The notes: a model not told the origin generated them from the letters alone. A DNA stretch of 64,000 nt from Pirellulales bacterium (GCA_019636345.1 JAHBXQ010000006.1:248001-312000); one strand, 5' to 3'; counted from the stretch's first letter, positions 37,015-46,204 are shown. Made by a program: numbers and translations.

Positions 37015-38127
37015 TCACCGCATGCCGCGCTGCACGATCAGCGACGGCACGGTTGCAAGCACCAACTTCAGGTCGTGCCACAGGCTCCGCCGGTCGGCGT
37101 AACGGAGATCCATGCGGACCCAATCGTCGAACCGAACTTTGCCGCGGCCCGTGACCTGCCACGTGCAGGTCATGCCGGGGGTCACGTCGAGACGACGGCG
37201 TTGCCACCCCTGGCAAGCTTGAGACTCGTCGGTCGGCAACGGTCGTGGACCCACCAGCGACATGTCGCCGCGCAGCACGTTCAGCAGTTGCGGCAATTCG
37301 TCGATGCTCGACCAACGAAGGAAACGTCCGAACCGAGTCGTACGGGGATCGCGTCGCATCTTGAACGCGGGACCGTCCTGCTCGCTGCTGGCGCGAAGCT
37401 CACGTTTGCGATGCTCCGCGTCGACCGACATTGTGCGCAGCTTGTAGATCTTGAATCGTTTGCCGCCGAGACCTTCGCGCTCCTGCAGAAAGAACGCCGG
37501 CCCCGGCGAGGTGAGCTTGACGGCGGCGGCGGCGACGCCAACAACTGGGGCGGCGACGGCGAGACCGGCAAGCGACCCCGCCACATCGACGCACCGCTTC
37601 CATAGCGGCATCGGCCGTGCGAAGAAAAACTCGCCCGGGTCAAGTTCGGCATCCTCACCCGACACCACGGCGGCGTCTTCCTCCGTCTCGGCGTGTCGCC
37701 GGCGCCGGCGGCCCGGATAACTGAAGACCTCGCACTCCGGGCGCTCGGGGCCGGGAGGGTAGACCTCGCTCACGTCCTCAGCCACCTTCCAGGCGCCTTC
37801 GGCGTTGGTGTCAGGCAGCAGCACCGCGACGTCGCCGTTGCGCAGCATTCCCGGCGTATCGGTGATGCGCAGCCGACCTTCGAGCACGCGGCCCAAGAAC
37901 TCGATGTCCGGAGCCGCGGCGCGATCGCGCGGCAGGCGAATAATCAGTAGCGAGAGGATCGACCCGTTGCGGTCGACCCGCATCCGTTCGCATTGGGCGG
38001 CAAAGCGAAAGTCGGCGTCCGACAAGAAGTAATCGAAGCGTATTTGCCGTCGACGGCTCATCAGGGAAGCTCGGCGGCGAGGCAATAACGAGGCGTGAAA
38101 GGGGCGGGGAGCGGATTGTTGCGTCAT
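37015..38127 (-). CDS. Initiating sugar transferase with N-terminal degenerate GGDEF domain
   Basis: Protein of 370 residues. AGGA lies just before the ATG at 38127. Residues 175-370 form the bacterial sugar transferase (WcaJ/PglC-like) catalytic domain: [19 protein letters not shown] with the membrane hairpin, [28 protein letters not shown], and [21 protein letters not shown]. It transfers a sugar phosphate to undecaprenyl phosphate and so starts the polysaccharide. Unusually, residues 30-130 resemble a GGDEF domain (SLLIIRLP strand, VAVLLPDT) in which the active-site motif is RNGDV at 96-100, while RITD at 87-90 keeps the RxxD inhibitory-site spacing of exactly five residues. This suggests a c-di-GMP-binding regulatory domain. 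First gene of the cluster. Confidence 0.85.
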   Translation of the reverse strand: MTQQSAPRPFHASLLPRRRASLMSRRRQIRFDYFLSDADFRFAAQCERMRVDRNGSILSLLIIRLPRDRAAAPDIEFLGRVLEGRLRITDTPGMLRNGDVAVLLPDTNAEGAWKVAEDVSEVYPPGPERPECEVFSYPGRRRRRHAETEEDAAVVSGEDAELDPGEFFFARPMPLWKRCVDVAGSLAGLAVAAPVVGVAAAAVKLTSPGPAFFLQEREGLGGKRFKIYKLRTMSVDAEHRKRELRASSEQDGPAFKMRRDPRTTRFGRFLRWSSIDELPQLLNVLRGDMSLVGPRPLPTDESQACQGWQRRRLDVTPGMTCTWQVTGRGKVRFDDWVRMDLRYADRRSLWHDLKLVLATVPSLIVQRGMR

Positions 38128-38821
38128 GTGTCCTGGCAATCAGCGGTGTCAATCGAACTCGGCTGGGCAATGTGCGGCGCGTGCCGAGGCGCCGTCGTTC
38201 CGATCGCCACTCCTCTAACGTCTCGCCTAGCGAAACCGTGAGAGCGGGGAGCGGACAGACGGCGGCGGGTGATGTCTCCTAAGGCTCGGTCTCCTCGAAA
38301 TCAGCAGGTGTGCAGCGAAGTCTCCTCCGACGCGCACCTGCGGCAAGGGTCTCAACAGCCTGCGATTCGCGAAACGAACCAACGGCGCGGGTTACGGACG
38401 GCCGCGGGAGCGACACGGTGGCGGCGAGCTCGCGGTTTGCGAAGGCCGCAGGCGGGGGCAATTTGGATGTCCCGTGCACTCATCCAAACGGCAGGGGGCG
38501 GGAGTGCGACCTCCCTTGGCGGAAGGATGCACAGTCGTCGATTATAATGACGCAAAATCACGTGTCGAACAGATTCCACAGCAATTCATGGAATCGCGAA
38601 CCGGGCGGAGCCCGCGAGATTTGGCTTGTGAATTAGGACGACTGATGGCCAGACTTTGGCCAGACTCGGGACATGAAAGAGCGGTCCGTGAAGTGAAAAC
38701 AGTCAAGCCCTCTTTCGTACTTAACCCTTGTCTGAATAGGGTTTTACGTTCACATTCCATCTGGCTGGTTAGAATCGAGGCCAGGTCGCTCCGCTTGTCG
38801 GGCCAGTCACAGAGGTGTTGA
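38128..38821. other. Intergenic region of about 690 bases between the polysaccharide cluster and the GGDEF gene
   Basis: No coding frame is convincing. It should hold the divergent promoters for the 20-kb minus-strand cluster and for the diguanylate cyclase gene. A perfect TATAAT occurs at 38543-38548, but no -35 hexamer is found at proper spacing, so I do not call a promoter. The length suggests a regulated region. Confidence 0.5.
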
Positions 38822-39682
38822 GTGCAGACCAGAGAAATCGTAGACCTGACAGTCCCCACGCCGTTCGCATTGGCGATCCTCGCGACAGCCGAAAATGTGA
38901 CGCCCTTGGCCTGGGGATGGCTCATGCACCATCCGGGCGTCGATGCCGGAACCCCGCGCGTCGATGCCCGAGACATTGCCGAAATCGTGGTCGCCGCACC
39001 CCCGACGAAAGCCGCCGCCGCCGCCGCAATCGCCAAGCAGGCGCCGATTCGCTGCGAGCTGGCGCTAAAACCCGCCAGCAACGGCTCGGATGGAGCGCCG
39101 CAAGTCGTCGCCGTCGAGGTCGTCCCCCTGACCACAGCCGACGTCAAAAGCCTTCTCCTGCTGGTCGGACAAGTTGGAGCCGTCGCCGCAGCGACCACGG
39201 ACCCGCTGACCGGGCTCGCCGATCGGCGTCAACTTGCCTCGACGCTCGACGCTGCGCTTGTCACAGACGTTGCGCCTCGATTAGCGGTGTTGTTTCTGGA
39301 TCTCGACGAGTTCAAACAGATCAACGACCGGGACGGTCATCTCGCCGGCGACGAGGTTCTTCGCGAGCTGGCGCAGCGCTGGCAATCGCTGTTTCGGTCC
39401 GACGACTTGGTGACGCGATTCGGAGGGGATGAATTTGTCGTCCTGTTGCGGAATATCGACTCCATCAAGCAGGCGCGCCAGATCGCCGATCGACTGGTCG
39501 CCGAGACTCGTCGCGAACTTCTCGTAGCCGGGAAGCCGTATCGCCTGTCCGCGTGTGTCGGCGTCGCATACGCCGATCGTATCGGGATGGCCGCCGAAGA
39601 ACTTCTGGAAGCGGCTGACCGGGACATGTACCGCCACAAGCGAACAACCGAGTCCGCTGACGGTCGCCCCCAGCGCCAATGA
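38822..39682 (+). CDS. Diguanylate cyclase (GGDEF domain), predicted active
   Basis: Protein of 286 residues from a GTG at 38822, preceded by GAGG at 6 bases. Residues 1-120 have no membrane helix and no recognised sensor domain. From about residue 128 the GGDEF domain reads DPLTGLADRRQL, VLFLDLDEFKQINDRDGH and RFGGDEFVVLL, with the canonical GGDEF at 201-205. An RSDD at 192-195 gives an RxxD product-inhibition site at the correct five-residue distance. The enzyme should make c-di-GMP from two GTP. It is divergent from the polysaccharide cluster whose first enzyme bears a degenerate GGDEF domain, so a regulatory link is likely. Confidence 0.92.
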   Translation: MQTREIVDLTVPTPFALAILATAENVTPLAWGWLMHHPGVDAGTPRVDARDIAEIVVAAPPTKAAAAAAIAKQAPIRCELALKPASNGSDGAPQVVAVEVVPLTTADVKSLLLLVGQVGAVAAATTDPLTGLADRRQLASTLDAALVTDVAPRLAVLFLDLDEFKQINDRDGHLAGDEVLRELAQRWQSLFRSDDLVTRFGGDEFVVLLRNIDSIKQARQIADRLVAETRRELLVAGKPYRLSACVGVAYADRIGMAAEELLEAADRDMYRHKRTTESADGRPQRQ

Positions 39683-39811
39683 CCGATCCCGGGGCCCGGC
39701 GCCTCGATTGGAAATGGCGAACAAGCGAGATCGCCCGCGAAACGCCCGGCGTCGAACGAGCCAGCATCCTTGTGCCGGGGCCGGCGAAACCTAGAATAAC
39801 AAGTCTCGTTC

Positions 39812-39894
39812 GGAGGGTAAGCGAATTGGCTAGCAGCCTGATTGGAATTCAGGTGCCGGTTTACCGGTTGCGGGTTCGAGTCCCGTGCCCTCCG
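39812..39894 (+). tRNA. tRNA-Ser(GGA)
   Basis: Class II tRNA. The acceptor arms GGAGGGT (39812-39818) and GCCCTCC pair with one terminal wobble. The anticodon stem CCTGA/TCAGG encloses loop TTGGAAT, giving anticodon GGA (serine). A long variable arm GCCGG-TTTA-CCGG confirms the class II type, and the T-arm GCGGG-TTCGAGT-CCCGT is standard. No CCA is encoded. The D-arm fits less well (position 8 is A in this alignment, where T is expected), so a check with a covariance model is worthwhile. The 3' end abuts an integrase gene 54 bases away, making this the probable insertion site of the island. Confidence 0.88.
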
Positions 39895-39948
39895 CTCGAC
39901 GTTAACGGCTGCGTCGTAACTTCCTGAGCCACAACCGCTTGTGACGCG

Positions 39949-41118
39949 CTAGTTTTCATCTGTCACCTCCGTGTGTTGAAAATGTGTTGAACTCCGTTTC
40001 GACAGCGGGCTCATTTTCGCCTCGTCGAGACGGGACATCGCCCGTTGCGACGCGTCGCTCGCAAGATGGAAGTAAAGGTCGAACGTCGCCTGATCGACAT
40101 GCCCGACCCACTTCCGTAAAACGTCGGGCGCCACCCCTGCGATCGCCGCGTTCGAAATAAAGGCATGGCGAAACGTGTGAAGGTGGCCGGACAGGCCCAG
40201 CCGCTTGACCACTCGCTTCACGCAAGCCAGCAGTCGCCGGGGCGAGATTTGGTCAGTCGTGGAACGTGAGTTTTCCAAGGCCGGCCTTGGAAACGCCCAT
40301 CGGGAGCACCTCGATTGAGCCAGCAGCACTTTTCTGGCCCGCGCACTCATTGGAACCGATCGATGATCGCCGGACTTCGGGCGCCACCCGTCCTTGGGGC
40401 GAATGTGAATCCAGGCGCCGACGAAGTCGATGTCGTCCCACGTCAGCCACACCAGTTCGCCGACCCGCATTCCGGTCTCGGCGAGCATCGTGAGCGCGGA
40501 ACGATACGGCGGTCGAGTCGCGTCGAGAATTTTCTCCACCTCGGCTTGCGACCAGCACGGTTGCAGATTTCGCCGCGGCTTGGGAATCCGCAGCCCGGCC
40601 AAAGGATCTCGCTCGATTAGTCCGCGCCGCAGGGCATAGTTCACAAGCTGGCGAATAAGAACGGTGTCGTGATGGATCGTTTTTGGACTTGACGGTCGAC
40701 GACCGGACGCCTCGTCTCCTGATTTGCGAGCGGCTCGAAAACGGTCCACAAACGACACCGAGAGTTCAGACGCCTTCTCGATTCGCGCGGCAGTTGCCAG
40801 CTTTTCGACGATCCGCAGCGCGAATTCGTACTTCTTGATTGTCTTATCGGTCCGCCCCTCGACTCGCAGGTAAGCGAGGTACTGCTCGATCACTGCATTG
40901 AGAGGGGGTTCCTGAAACGTCGGATGGACCGCACCGGCCACTAGGTCGCGGTCCAACTTGCTGGCGCGAAGTTGCGCAGTCTTCCTCGACTTGGTGCGAA
41001 GAGATTGTCGCACTTGGCGGCGGCCAACCATATACTGTGCTTGCCAGACCCGATTGCGGCGATAGATCGATACAAGCTCGCCAGCCTTCTCAGCTTTCCG
41101 CCCCTCATTTTGCGGCAT
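39949..41118 (-). CDS. int: Tyrosine recombinase/integrase
   Basis: Protein of 389 residues. Residues 1-60 give an Arm/AP2-like DNA-binding part (SIYRRNRVWQAQYMVGRRQ), then a SAM-like core-binding domain (LNAVIEQYLAYLRVEGRTDKTIKKYEFAL), then the catalytic domain. The catalytic residues are visible: Arg in ETGMRVGELVWL, the HTFRHAF box for H-x-x-R, and the WVGHVDQATFDLYFH segment with the final histidine and the nucleophilic tyrosine. The ATG at 41118 overlaps the excisionase-like gene by 14 bases. It reads towards the tRNA-Ser gene, the normal arrangement for tRNA-targeting integrases. Confidence 0.93.
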   Translation of the reverse strand: MPQNEGRKAEKAGELVSIYRRNRVWQAQYMVGRRQVRQSLRTKSRKTAQLRASKLDRDLVAGAVHPTFQEPPLNAVIEQYLAYLRVEGRTDKTIKKYEFALRIVEKLATAARIEKASELSVSFVDRFRAARKSGDEASGRRPSSPKTIHHDTVLIRQLVNYALRRGLIERDPLAGLRIPKPRRNLQPCWSQAEVEKILDATRPPYRSALTMLAETGMRVGELVWLTWDDIDFVGAWIHIRPKDGWRPKSGDHRSVPMSARARKVLLAQSRCSRWAFPRPALENSRSTTDQISPRRLLACVKRVVKRLGLSGHLHTFRHAFISNAAIAGVAPDVLRKWVGHVDQATFDLYFHLASDASQRAMSRLDEAKMSPLSKRSSTHFQHTEVTDEN

Positions 41119-41380
41119 GTGTCGTTTCACTTTCGTCGTTCGAGAAGAGAAATTCAATGAAGCGATCGCGCCAGATGCGCAGACGCTTTCCGCGACGCTT
41201 TGCGCATCGAGCAAGGAGGCCGCGCGACGACCAGTCGTAGAGCGTTCCAACACTCACCTGCGCGAGTTCCGCTGCTTGCTTCACCGACAACGAAGGCGGA
41301 TAGGTCTCGGCCCATGTGCCATCGGAGAATGCGATCTTGATTTCCGACGCCGTGAGGATGCTTCGATTGGCGCGTGACAT
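41105..41380 (-). CDS. Excisionase-like helix-turn-helix protein
   Basis: Protein of 91 residues from the ATG at 41380. The core SLSVKQAAELAQVSVGTLYDWSSRGLL followed by a basic RRGKRLRIWRDRFIEFL is the HTH_17/MerR-like excisionase pattern. It overlaps the start of the integrase gene by 14 bases and is translated just before it, so the pair works as a recombination module. It could direct excision of the island or regulate int. A longer in-frame start at 41440 adds a basic stretch without homology. Confidence 0.8.
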   Translation of the reverse strand: MSRANRSILTASEIKIAFSDGTWAETYPPSLSVKQAAELAQVSVGTLYDWSSRGLLARCAKRRGKRLRIWRDRFIEFLFSNDESETTHAAK

Positions 41381-41940
41381 AGTTGTTCTGGCGCGCGAAG
41401 GAAAGACTTGTTTGCTGCGATGTCCAGGTGTGAAGAACACGAGGACTTCCTCATCTCAGCAGAATGCGTTTCGCAGAGCGATCGGAGCGAGATCGCAACT
41501 CGAGTGGGTTTCGGCCCGCATGCTGTGCGCATCAGATCGATCGAAAGACAGCGCACTTGTGGACGGAGAATCTCGACACATTTCCTCGCGCGAGACACAG
41601 AACTGGCTCGCGGACCTCGTCGATGTGCCGTTCGCAGACTTGAACACTCGTGCGAACATCGCCAGATCTAGGCGCCTAGCGGTCAGCTGCGGCGAGGGAT
41701 GAAGCGAATCTCAATCAAGCCCGCTCAAAGTCCGGACGAAGCAGTTTCTTCAGCATGGTCAACCTTCAGGACGACCGTGCCGTGAAATGTCCGGATCTAG
41801 TCCCTAGAGAAGTGGACGAGGGCGAGGCGAACTGTCAAGAAACGCTGGCTTGTGCAGAGGCTCGCCGGCCTCGTCACAGACCGCTGTCCTCTGGCGGGGC
41901 AGCCGATTCAAATTGCACTCGCTGACAAGGTCTGAAACCT
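41381..41940. other. Gap of 560 bases in the island without a supported gene
   Basis: Several short open frames overlap on both strands, but none shows a known motif, a good ribosome binding site or consistent third-position GC. It may hold the excisionase/integrase promoter and the attachment-site arm-binding region. Confidence 0.4.
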
Positions 41941-42672
41941 TCAGCGTGGCTCCCAGTAAACGACGGCGCCGTTCTCGCGCGACCGGAACCGGATGCTTTC
42001 GAGACCCTGGTTCAATTGCGAGACCGCATACGTCACTGCAGTCAGTTCCGAGTTGCTGCCAAGCGGGAATTTGATCGCCCGCGGGAAGCCGGCGTTTTGG
42101 AACGCGCGCGCGATGCGGCCAATGTTGGTCCGCTTGCCGGTGAGGCGGAGCCTCCTTACGATCCGGCCTTGAAACCGCAGCTCGCCTGTAGACTCGTCGA
42201 AGGCCGGCCGTTCCTCAAACTCGGTCTTGCTCGCCGCTAAGGACACGTGCTGGCCAACGAAATCCAGGTCAAGAGCCGACCACGCATATCTCATGCGCGA
42301 CTCCAGAGAATGCAGCCCAGCGAAGCGATTGGTCAAGTCTTGTGCGCGCATCCAGACGCGAAGAGTGCCGAAGCGACGCCAAGCCGATTCAAGATCGTCA
42401 TTGAATTGGCGACGCTGGAACGCAGTCAAAAGCTGCTCCCACATCCGCTCAAACGCATTCAAGTGATTGAGTCTCGACTCGGCGAGTACAAGCAGTTCGC
42501 GGACTCTTGCGGGCATGTTTCGCCAAACGGTCGCCTCTTCGACGCTCATCCCGGGCGGTTCCCAATTCTGGAAATGTCGCTCAACGGGAGCCCGGAGTTC
42601 CGTCGTCGTCGGTCGGTTCGGAACTGACGTACGCGCCGAACGCGACGCAAACTGTGGTTTCGACTTGGCCAT
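41941..42672 (-). CDS. Hypothetical protein with winged-helix-like C-terminus
   Basis: Protein of 243 residues. The ATG at 42672 has AAAGGAG six bases upstream, a strong site for this genome. I do not recognise a named family. The C-terminal 75 residues (FQGRIVRRLRLTGKRTNIGR, AFQNAGFPRAIKFPLG, LNQGLESIRFRSRENGAVVYWEP) resemble a small winged-helix module found in hypothetical proteins of planctomycete genomes, where a query with WEP at the end is common. The N-terminal half is charged and helical. It is an island gene, possibly co-transcribed with the small frame upstream. Confidence 0.65.
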   Translation of the reverse strand: MAKSKPQFASRSARTSVPNRPTTTELRAPVERHFQNWEPPGMSVEEATVWRNMPARVRELLVLAESRLNHLNAFERMWEQLLTAFQRRQFNDDLESAWRRFGTLRVWMRAQDLTNRFAGLHSLESRMRYAWSALDLDFVGQHVSLAASKTEFEERPAFDESTGELRFQGRIVRRLRLTGKRTNIGRIARAFQNAGFPRAIKFPLGSNSELTAVTYAVSQLNQGLESIRFRSRENGAVVYWEPR

Positions 42673-42716
42673 GCGAACTCCTTTCCCGAATCTGCACAAG
42701 GCATCCCTAGTCCATT

Positions 42717-42902
42717 CTACTTGCGGCGGGTTTTAGCGCGAATGCCATCTTGATTGGAGGCTGCATGTGGCACAGTCGCTCGGTCTTTCGTCCACAAGTC
42801 TGCCAAGGCTTCCGCGACAACGGCGGCGAATTCCCGCTTGACTTGAGAGAGGACTGCCTGGTTGTTCGTGCCATTCTCTTCAGTTCGATCAGATTCCCCC
42901 AA
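42717..42902 (-). CDS. Small hypothetical protein
   Basis: Frame of 61 residues with a TTG start at 42902 and AGGAG six bases before it. The product is hydrophilic with one amphipathic helix (LSQVKREFAAVVAEALADLW) and a basic tail. It ends 44 bases upstream of the 243-residue gene on the same strand, so they may form an operon. No family recognised; reality rests on the ribosome binding site and position only. Confidence 0.4.
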   Translation of the reverse strand: MGESDRTEENGTNNQAVLSQVKREFAAVVAEALADLWTKDRATVPHAASNQDGIRAKTRRK

Positions 42903-43473
42903 GGGTTGCTCCTAAGTAGGACCAGAGCGAGCGTTTCTAGGCTGCGGCTCGCCAACACGCGGGACAGCTACTTGTCTGCCATATTCTTTTGCCCCGCTTT
43001 TGCGGTCGATTTAGAAGTCCATTTCAGGAGCGTGATTTGCGTTTGCTCGGTCGCTTCAAGCCGTGCCTTCCGATTCTATTCTGCCCATGGCGGACGCCGC
43101 GCGCGATGGAATCGTGCCTGGAAATGCTCGACGCAACCTAACTCCGTTCTGTAGCGGAGATTACGGCACTTCACTCCAAAGCTTACTTCCGGCTTGGTCG
43201 TATCTGCAACAAAGCCGAAAGTCCGACAGCGTGAAAACTCAACGACGGCAAACTCACCTGCAGTCGGTCGTCCTCAACCGCATGGCACGTACCTAGTGAG
43301 AGTGAGGCGAGCTTCCACAACGTGATTGTTTGCTGTATTGTCCTGCCAACGTTCCGGACGCCTGCCGAATACTGTGAGGCAGTCACTGAAACCGCGACAT
43401 CAAGAGTGAGGAAGAACCCTGTTCAAGAGCCGCCCACAAGCGGTGAGCCAAAGGGTTGCCAGGCCGTAAGGCG
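42903..43473. other. Gap of 571 bases in the island, apparently degenerate DNA
   Basis: No frame of more than about 130 codons and none with recognisable motifs. Composition is lower in GC than the core genes. Together with the glycosidase fragment just downstream it looks like decayed sequence. Confidence 0.4.
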
Positions 43474-43701
43474 TCAGCGCAACTCGTCGGCAAGGCGCAC
43501 CGCGTGCGCTTGTTCGACTTGGCCGTTTACGCGAACGACGACGGAGCCCTCGCGCGGTCCCGCGATGCGATAGGCGGTGACTCGGCTGTCTTGCCAGGCA
43601 ATGTCGACCTGGCAGCCTCCGCGAGCGCGAGGCCCCTTGACGTCGCCTTCACGCCAAGCGGAGAGCAGGGCCGGCAACAGGCGGATCAAGGGCGGCGCTT
43701 C
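43474..43701 (-). pseudogene. C-terminal fragment of a GH95 alpha-L-fucosidase-like gene
   Basis: The frame reads EAPPLIRLLPALLSAWREGD, then VKGPRARGGCQVDIAW and VVVRVNGQ, which matches the closing region of glycoside hydrolase family 95 enzymes (consensus LLPALPSAWPxGxVxGLRARGGFxVDxxW). Upstream the frame continues briefly and hits a stop near 43760 without any catalytic domain. Only about 75 of some 750 residues remain and no start codon with a ribosome binding site is present, so I call it a remnant. It is unrelated to the defence genes and shows that the island has gained and lost metabolic cargo. Confidence 0.6.
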
Positions 43702-43785
43702 GGAGCTTGTCCCTGGTTTAGTTGAAAAACATGGCGGTTCCCGCTGGGATCGATTTCACGCGGTCTTCTTGCGTTCGTCAACGGG

Positions 43786-44022
43786 GTGGGTCGAGCCATC
43801 AAGTTCTTGGACGAGTTGTGCGATCTGCGTGTGACCTTTGACGCGGCGGAGGCCCGCTTCGGCGCGCAGCAGTCCGGCAGCGCACCAGCGAAGTCGCAGG
43901 TCGTCGCCGCGCCAGCGTGTGACGCGCGCGGCGACTGTGCCCCGTCGCCACGCGACGAATCGCCGCCCGTGTCATCAACTGACGACCACCGACCCGGCAC
44001 GCAGCAGCTTCAGCTCTTCTGA
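43786..44022 (+). CDS. Possible small protein, doubtful
   Basis: Frame of 78 residues with a GTG start. Codon third positions are GC-rich in this frame, as in real genes of the window, and the product starts VGRAIKFLDELCDLRVTFDAAEARF and ends QQLQLF, an ending often seen at the C-terminus of proteins. The frame is open upstream to 43726 without a good start, so it could be the tail of a lost gene. No family recognised. Confidence 0.25.
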   Translation: MGRAIKFLDELCDLRVTFDAAEARFGAQQSGSAPAKSQVVAAPACDARGDCAPSPRDESPPVSSTDDHRPGTQQLQLF

Positions 44023-44139
44023 GGCGACCAACTTGTTGCGCCTTAGCGTCTTCTCCGGCAGCATCGCCGCGCTTGGTTCGCTTGTGAACCAGGCCTGCCT
44101 TGTGCGGATCGATCCTTTTCGCTTGAGGAGATTCTCGCC

Positions 44140-44421
44140 ATGCTCGTAGAACTCGAAGCTGGCCGCTGCCGGGAATGCAGCGGCCAACTCGAAATCGAGG
44201 AGGTTGACGACGCCACGATGACCGTCGTTTGCCTTGACTGCTCAGACAGTCACTCCGTCAAGACCGACGCCTTTAACGTTCGAGGCATCCGCTATTGGCC
44301 AGCGATGATGGCCCAACAGGAAGACGGCGAGCAGCCGCACCTGCGATCCGGCCCGGCCGCCCCATCTTCGCTTCGAGATGGGGTGTGTGCACTGCTGGGA
44401 AACAACCCGCACATCGCGTAA
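44140..44421 (+). CDS. Small zinc-ribbon-like protein
   Basis: Protein of 93 residues; GAGGAG lies 10 bases before the ATG. Residues 9-35 have [10 protein letters not shown] and [12 protein letters not shown], a pair of Cys-x2-Cys motifs that should bind zinc, followed by [16 protein letters not shown]. The C-terminal 30 residues are low complexity. The function is unknown; zinc-ribbon proteins of this size are common on planctomycete plasmids and islands. It precedes hsdM by 58 bases on the same strand and could be transcribed with it. Confidence 0.65.
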   Translation: MLVELEAGRCRECSGQLEIEEVDDATMTVVCLDCSDSHSVKTDAFNVRGIRYWPAMMAQQEDGEQPHLRSGPAAPSSLRDGVCALLGNNPHIA

Positions 44422-44479
44422 ACTGTTGCCGAGTCTGATTTTACCTTTTGCCTCCCCATCCGGTAAGGATTCCGGCCGC

Positions 44480-46060
44480 ATGGCGAAGAAAGCTGCCTCC
44501 CCCAGAAACGGCAAGAAGAACGGCGCCAGCGCCAATCTCGGCTTCGAGGAAAAGCTGTGGGCCGCCGCCGATAAGCTCCGCGGGCACATGGACGCGGCGG
44601 AATACAAGCACGTCGTCTTGGGCCTCGTCTTTCTCAAGTACATCAGCGACGCCTTTCAAGAACTCCACGACAAGCTGGCGGCCGACAAGCACGCCGACGC
44701 CGAAGATCGCGACGAGTACACGGCCGAGAACGTCTTCTGGGTCCCCAAGGCGGCCCGCTGGACTTATCTCCAGGCGCAGGCCAAGCAGCCGACCATCGGC
44801 AAGCTCATCGACGACGCGATGACCGCTATCGAGAAAGACAACCCCTCGCTCAAGGGCGTGCTCGCCAAAGATTACGGTCGCGCGTCGCTCGACAAGCAGC
44901 GGCTTGGCGAATTGATCGACCTCATCGGCACGATTGGACTCGGCGACGCCGAGAGCCGCAGCAAAGACGTGCTGGGTCGTGTCTACGAGTATTTTCTGGG
45001 GAAGTTCGCCAACGCCGAGGGCAAAGGGGGCGGCGAGTTCTACACGCCGCAATCGGTGGTGAAGCTGCTGGTGGAAATGATCGAACCCTACAAGGGCCGC
45101 ATCTACGACCCGTGCTGCGGCAGCGGCGGCATGTTCGTGCAGAGCGAGAAGTTCGTCCTCGCCCACGGCGGCCGCGTCGGCGACCTGTCGATCTACGGCC
45201 AAGAGTCGAACAACACGACGTGGCGACTCTGCAAAATGAATCTCGCCATTCGTGGCATCGACGGCAACATCGGTACGCAGAACGCCGACACGTTCCACAA
45301 CGACCTGCACAAAGACCTCAAGGCCGACTACATCCTCGCCAACCCGCCGTTCAACGTCAGCGACTGGGGCGGCCAGCGACTCACCGAAGACGCCCGCTGG
45401 AAATTCGGCGCACCCCCCAGCGGCAACGCCAACTTCGCGTGGGTGCAGCACATGGTGCATCACCTCGCCCCCAGCGGCATCGCGGGATTCGTGCTCGCCA
45501 ACGGTTCGATGAGCAGCAATCAGTCGGGAGAAGGGGACATCCGCCGGCAACTCATCGACGGGGACCTCGTCGATTGCATGATCGCGCTCCCCGGCCAACT
45601 CTTCTACACGACGCAGATTCCCGTCTGCTTGTGGTTTCTGGCCCGCAATAAGAAGAACGGGAAGTTCAGGGATCGTCGAATAGAAACGCTCTTCATCGAC
45701 GCCCGCAAACTCGGCGTGCTCGTCGACCGCACGCACCGCGAGTTGACCGAGGAAGAAATCAACCGCGTCGCCCGCGCGTACCACGCCTGGCGCGGCGAGA
45801 AGGACGCCGGCAAGTACGAAGACGTGCCCGGCTTCTGCAAAAGCGCCACGACCGACGAGATCGCCAGCCACGGCCACGTGCTCACCCCCGGCCGCTACGT
45901 CGGCGCCGAGGCGGCCGAGGACGACGACGAACCGTTCGACGAAGCCATGCAGCGGCTCACCAACACGCTCGCCGCCCAGTTCGCCGAATCGGCCAAGCTC
46001 GAAAAGCGGATCGCCAAGAACCTCGCCAGTCTCGGCTTTACCCCGGAGAAGCTGTCATGA
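44480..46060 (+). CDS. hsdM: Type I restriction-modification system, DNA methyltransferase subunit
   Basis: Protein of 526 residues. The N-terminal helical HsdM_N domain ([35 protein letters not shown]) is followed by the N6-adenine methyltransferase domain: GGGEFYTP near residue 184, SAM motif [11 protein letters not shown] near 209, and catalytic motif IV NPPF near 288. HsdM methylates adenine at the sequence chosen by HsdS and is required for both modification and restriction. It heads the operon hsdM - DUF1016 - hsdS - ATPase - DUF4435 - hsdR. Its GC content is like the chromosome average and clearly higher than that of the nested ATPase pair. Confidence 0.95.
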   Translation: MAKKAASPRNGKKNGASANLGFEEKLWAAADKLRGHMDAAEYKHVVLGLVFLKYISDAFQELHDKLAADKHADAEDRDEYTAENVFWVPKAARWTYLQAQAKQPTIGKLIDDAMTAIEKDNPSLKGVLAKDYGRASLDKQRLGELIDLIGTIGLGDAESRSKDVLGRVYEYFLGKFANAEGKGGGEFYTPQSVVKLLVEMIEPYKGRIYDPCCGSGGMFVQSEKFVLAHGGRVGDLSIYGQESNNTTWRLCKMNLAIRGIDGNIGTQNADTFHNDLHKDLKADYILANPPFNVSDWGGQRLTEDARWKFGAPPSGNANFAWVQHMVHHLAPSGIAGFVLANGSMSSNQSGEGDIRRQLIDGDLVDCMIALPGQLFYTTQIPVCLWFLARNKKNGKFRDRRIETLFIDARKLGVLVDRTHRELTEEEINRVARAYHAWRGEKDAGKYEDVPGFCKSATTDEIASHGHVLTPGRYVGAEAAEDDDEPFDEAMQRLTNTLAAQFAESAKLEKRIAKNLASLGFTPEKLS

Positions 46061-46122
46061 CGAGCCGTCGATTAAATCCGGCCGTCGAAATCGTGCAAGT
46101 GATGCTTGTACCGGTTCGCAAA

Positions 46123-46204
46123 CCAACTATCCGGGGTTTCCGGACAGTTGGCCCTCGCGCCATGCCAACTCTTCGGAATCTCCGAAGGGTTCGATCCCCG
46201 GAGG
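46123..46204 (+). promoter_or_regulatory. Multi-hairpin leader able to mask the DUF1016 ribosome binding site
   Basis: Between hsdM and the next gene there are competing hairpins. Hairpin A: CCAACT (46123-46128) with AGTTGG (46146-46151), inside it TCCGG/CCGGA around GGTTT. Alternative B: AGTTGGC (46146-46152) with GCCAACT (46164-46170). Hairpin C: CTTCGGA (46171-46177) with TCCGAAG (46181-46187). Alternative D: CTCCG (46180-46184) with CGGAG (46199-46203), which covers the Shine-Dalgarno GGAGG (46200-46204) of the ATG at 46209. C and D exclude each other. The pairings are seen; a regulatory switch is inferred. Confidence 0.5.

Noticed and set aside
38543-38548. TATAAT as a promoter -10 for the diguanylate cyclase gene
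   Set aside because: No -35 hexamer at 16-18 bases upstream, and it is 280 bases from the start codon.
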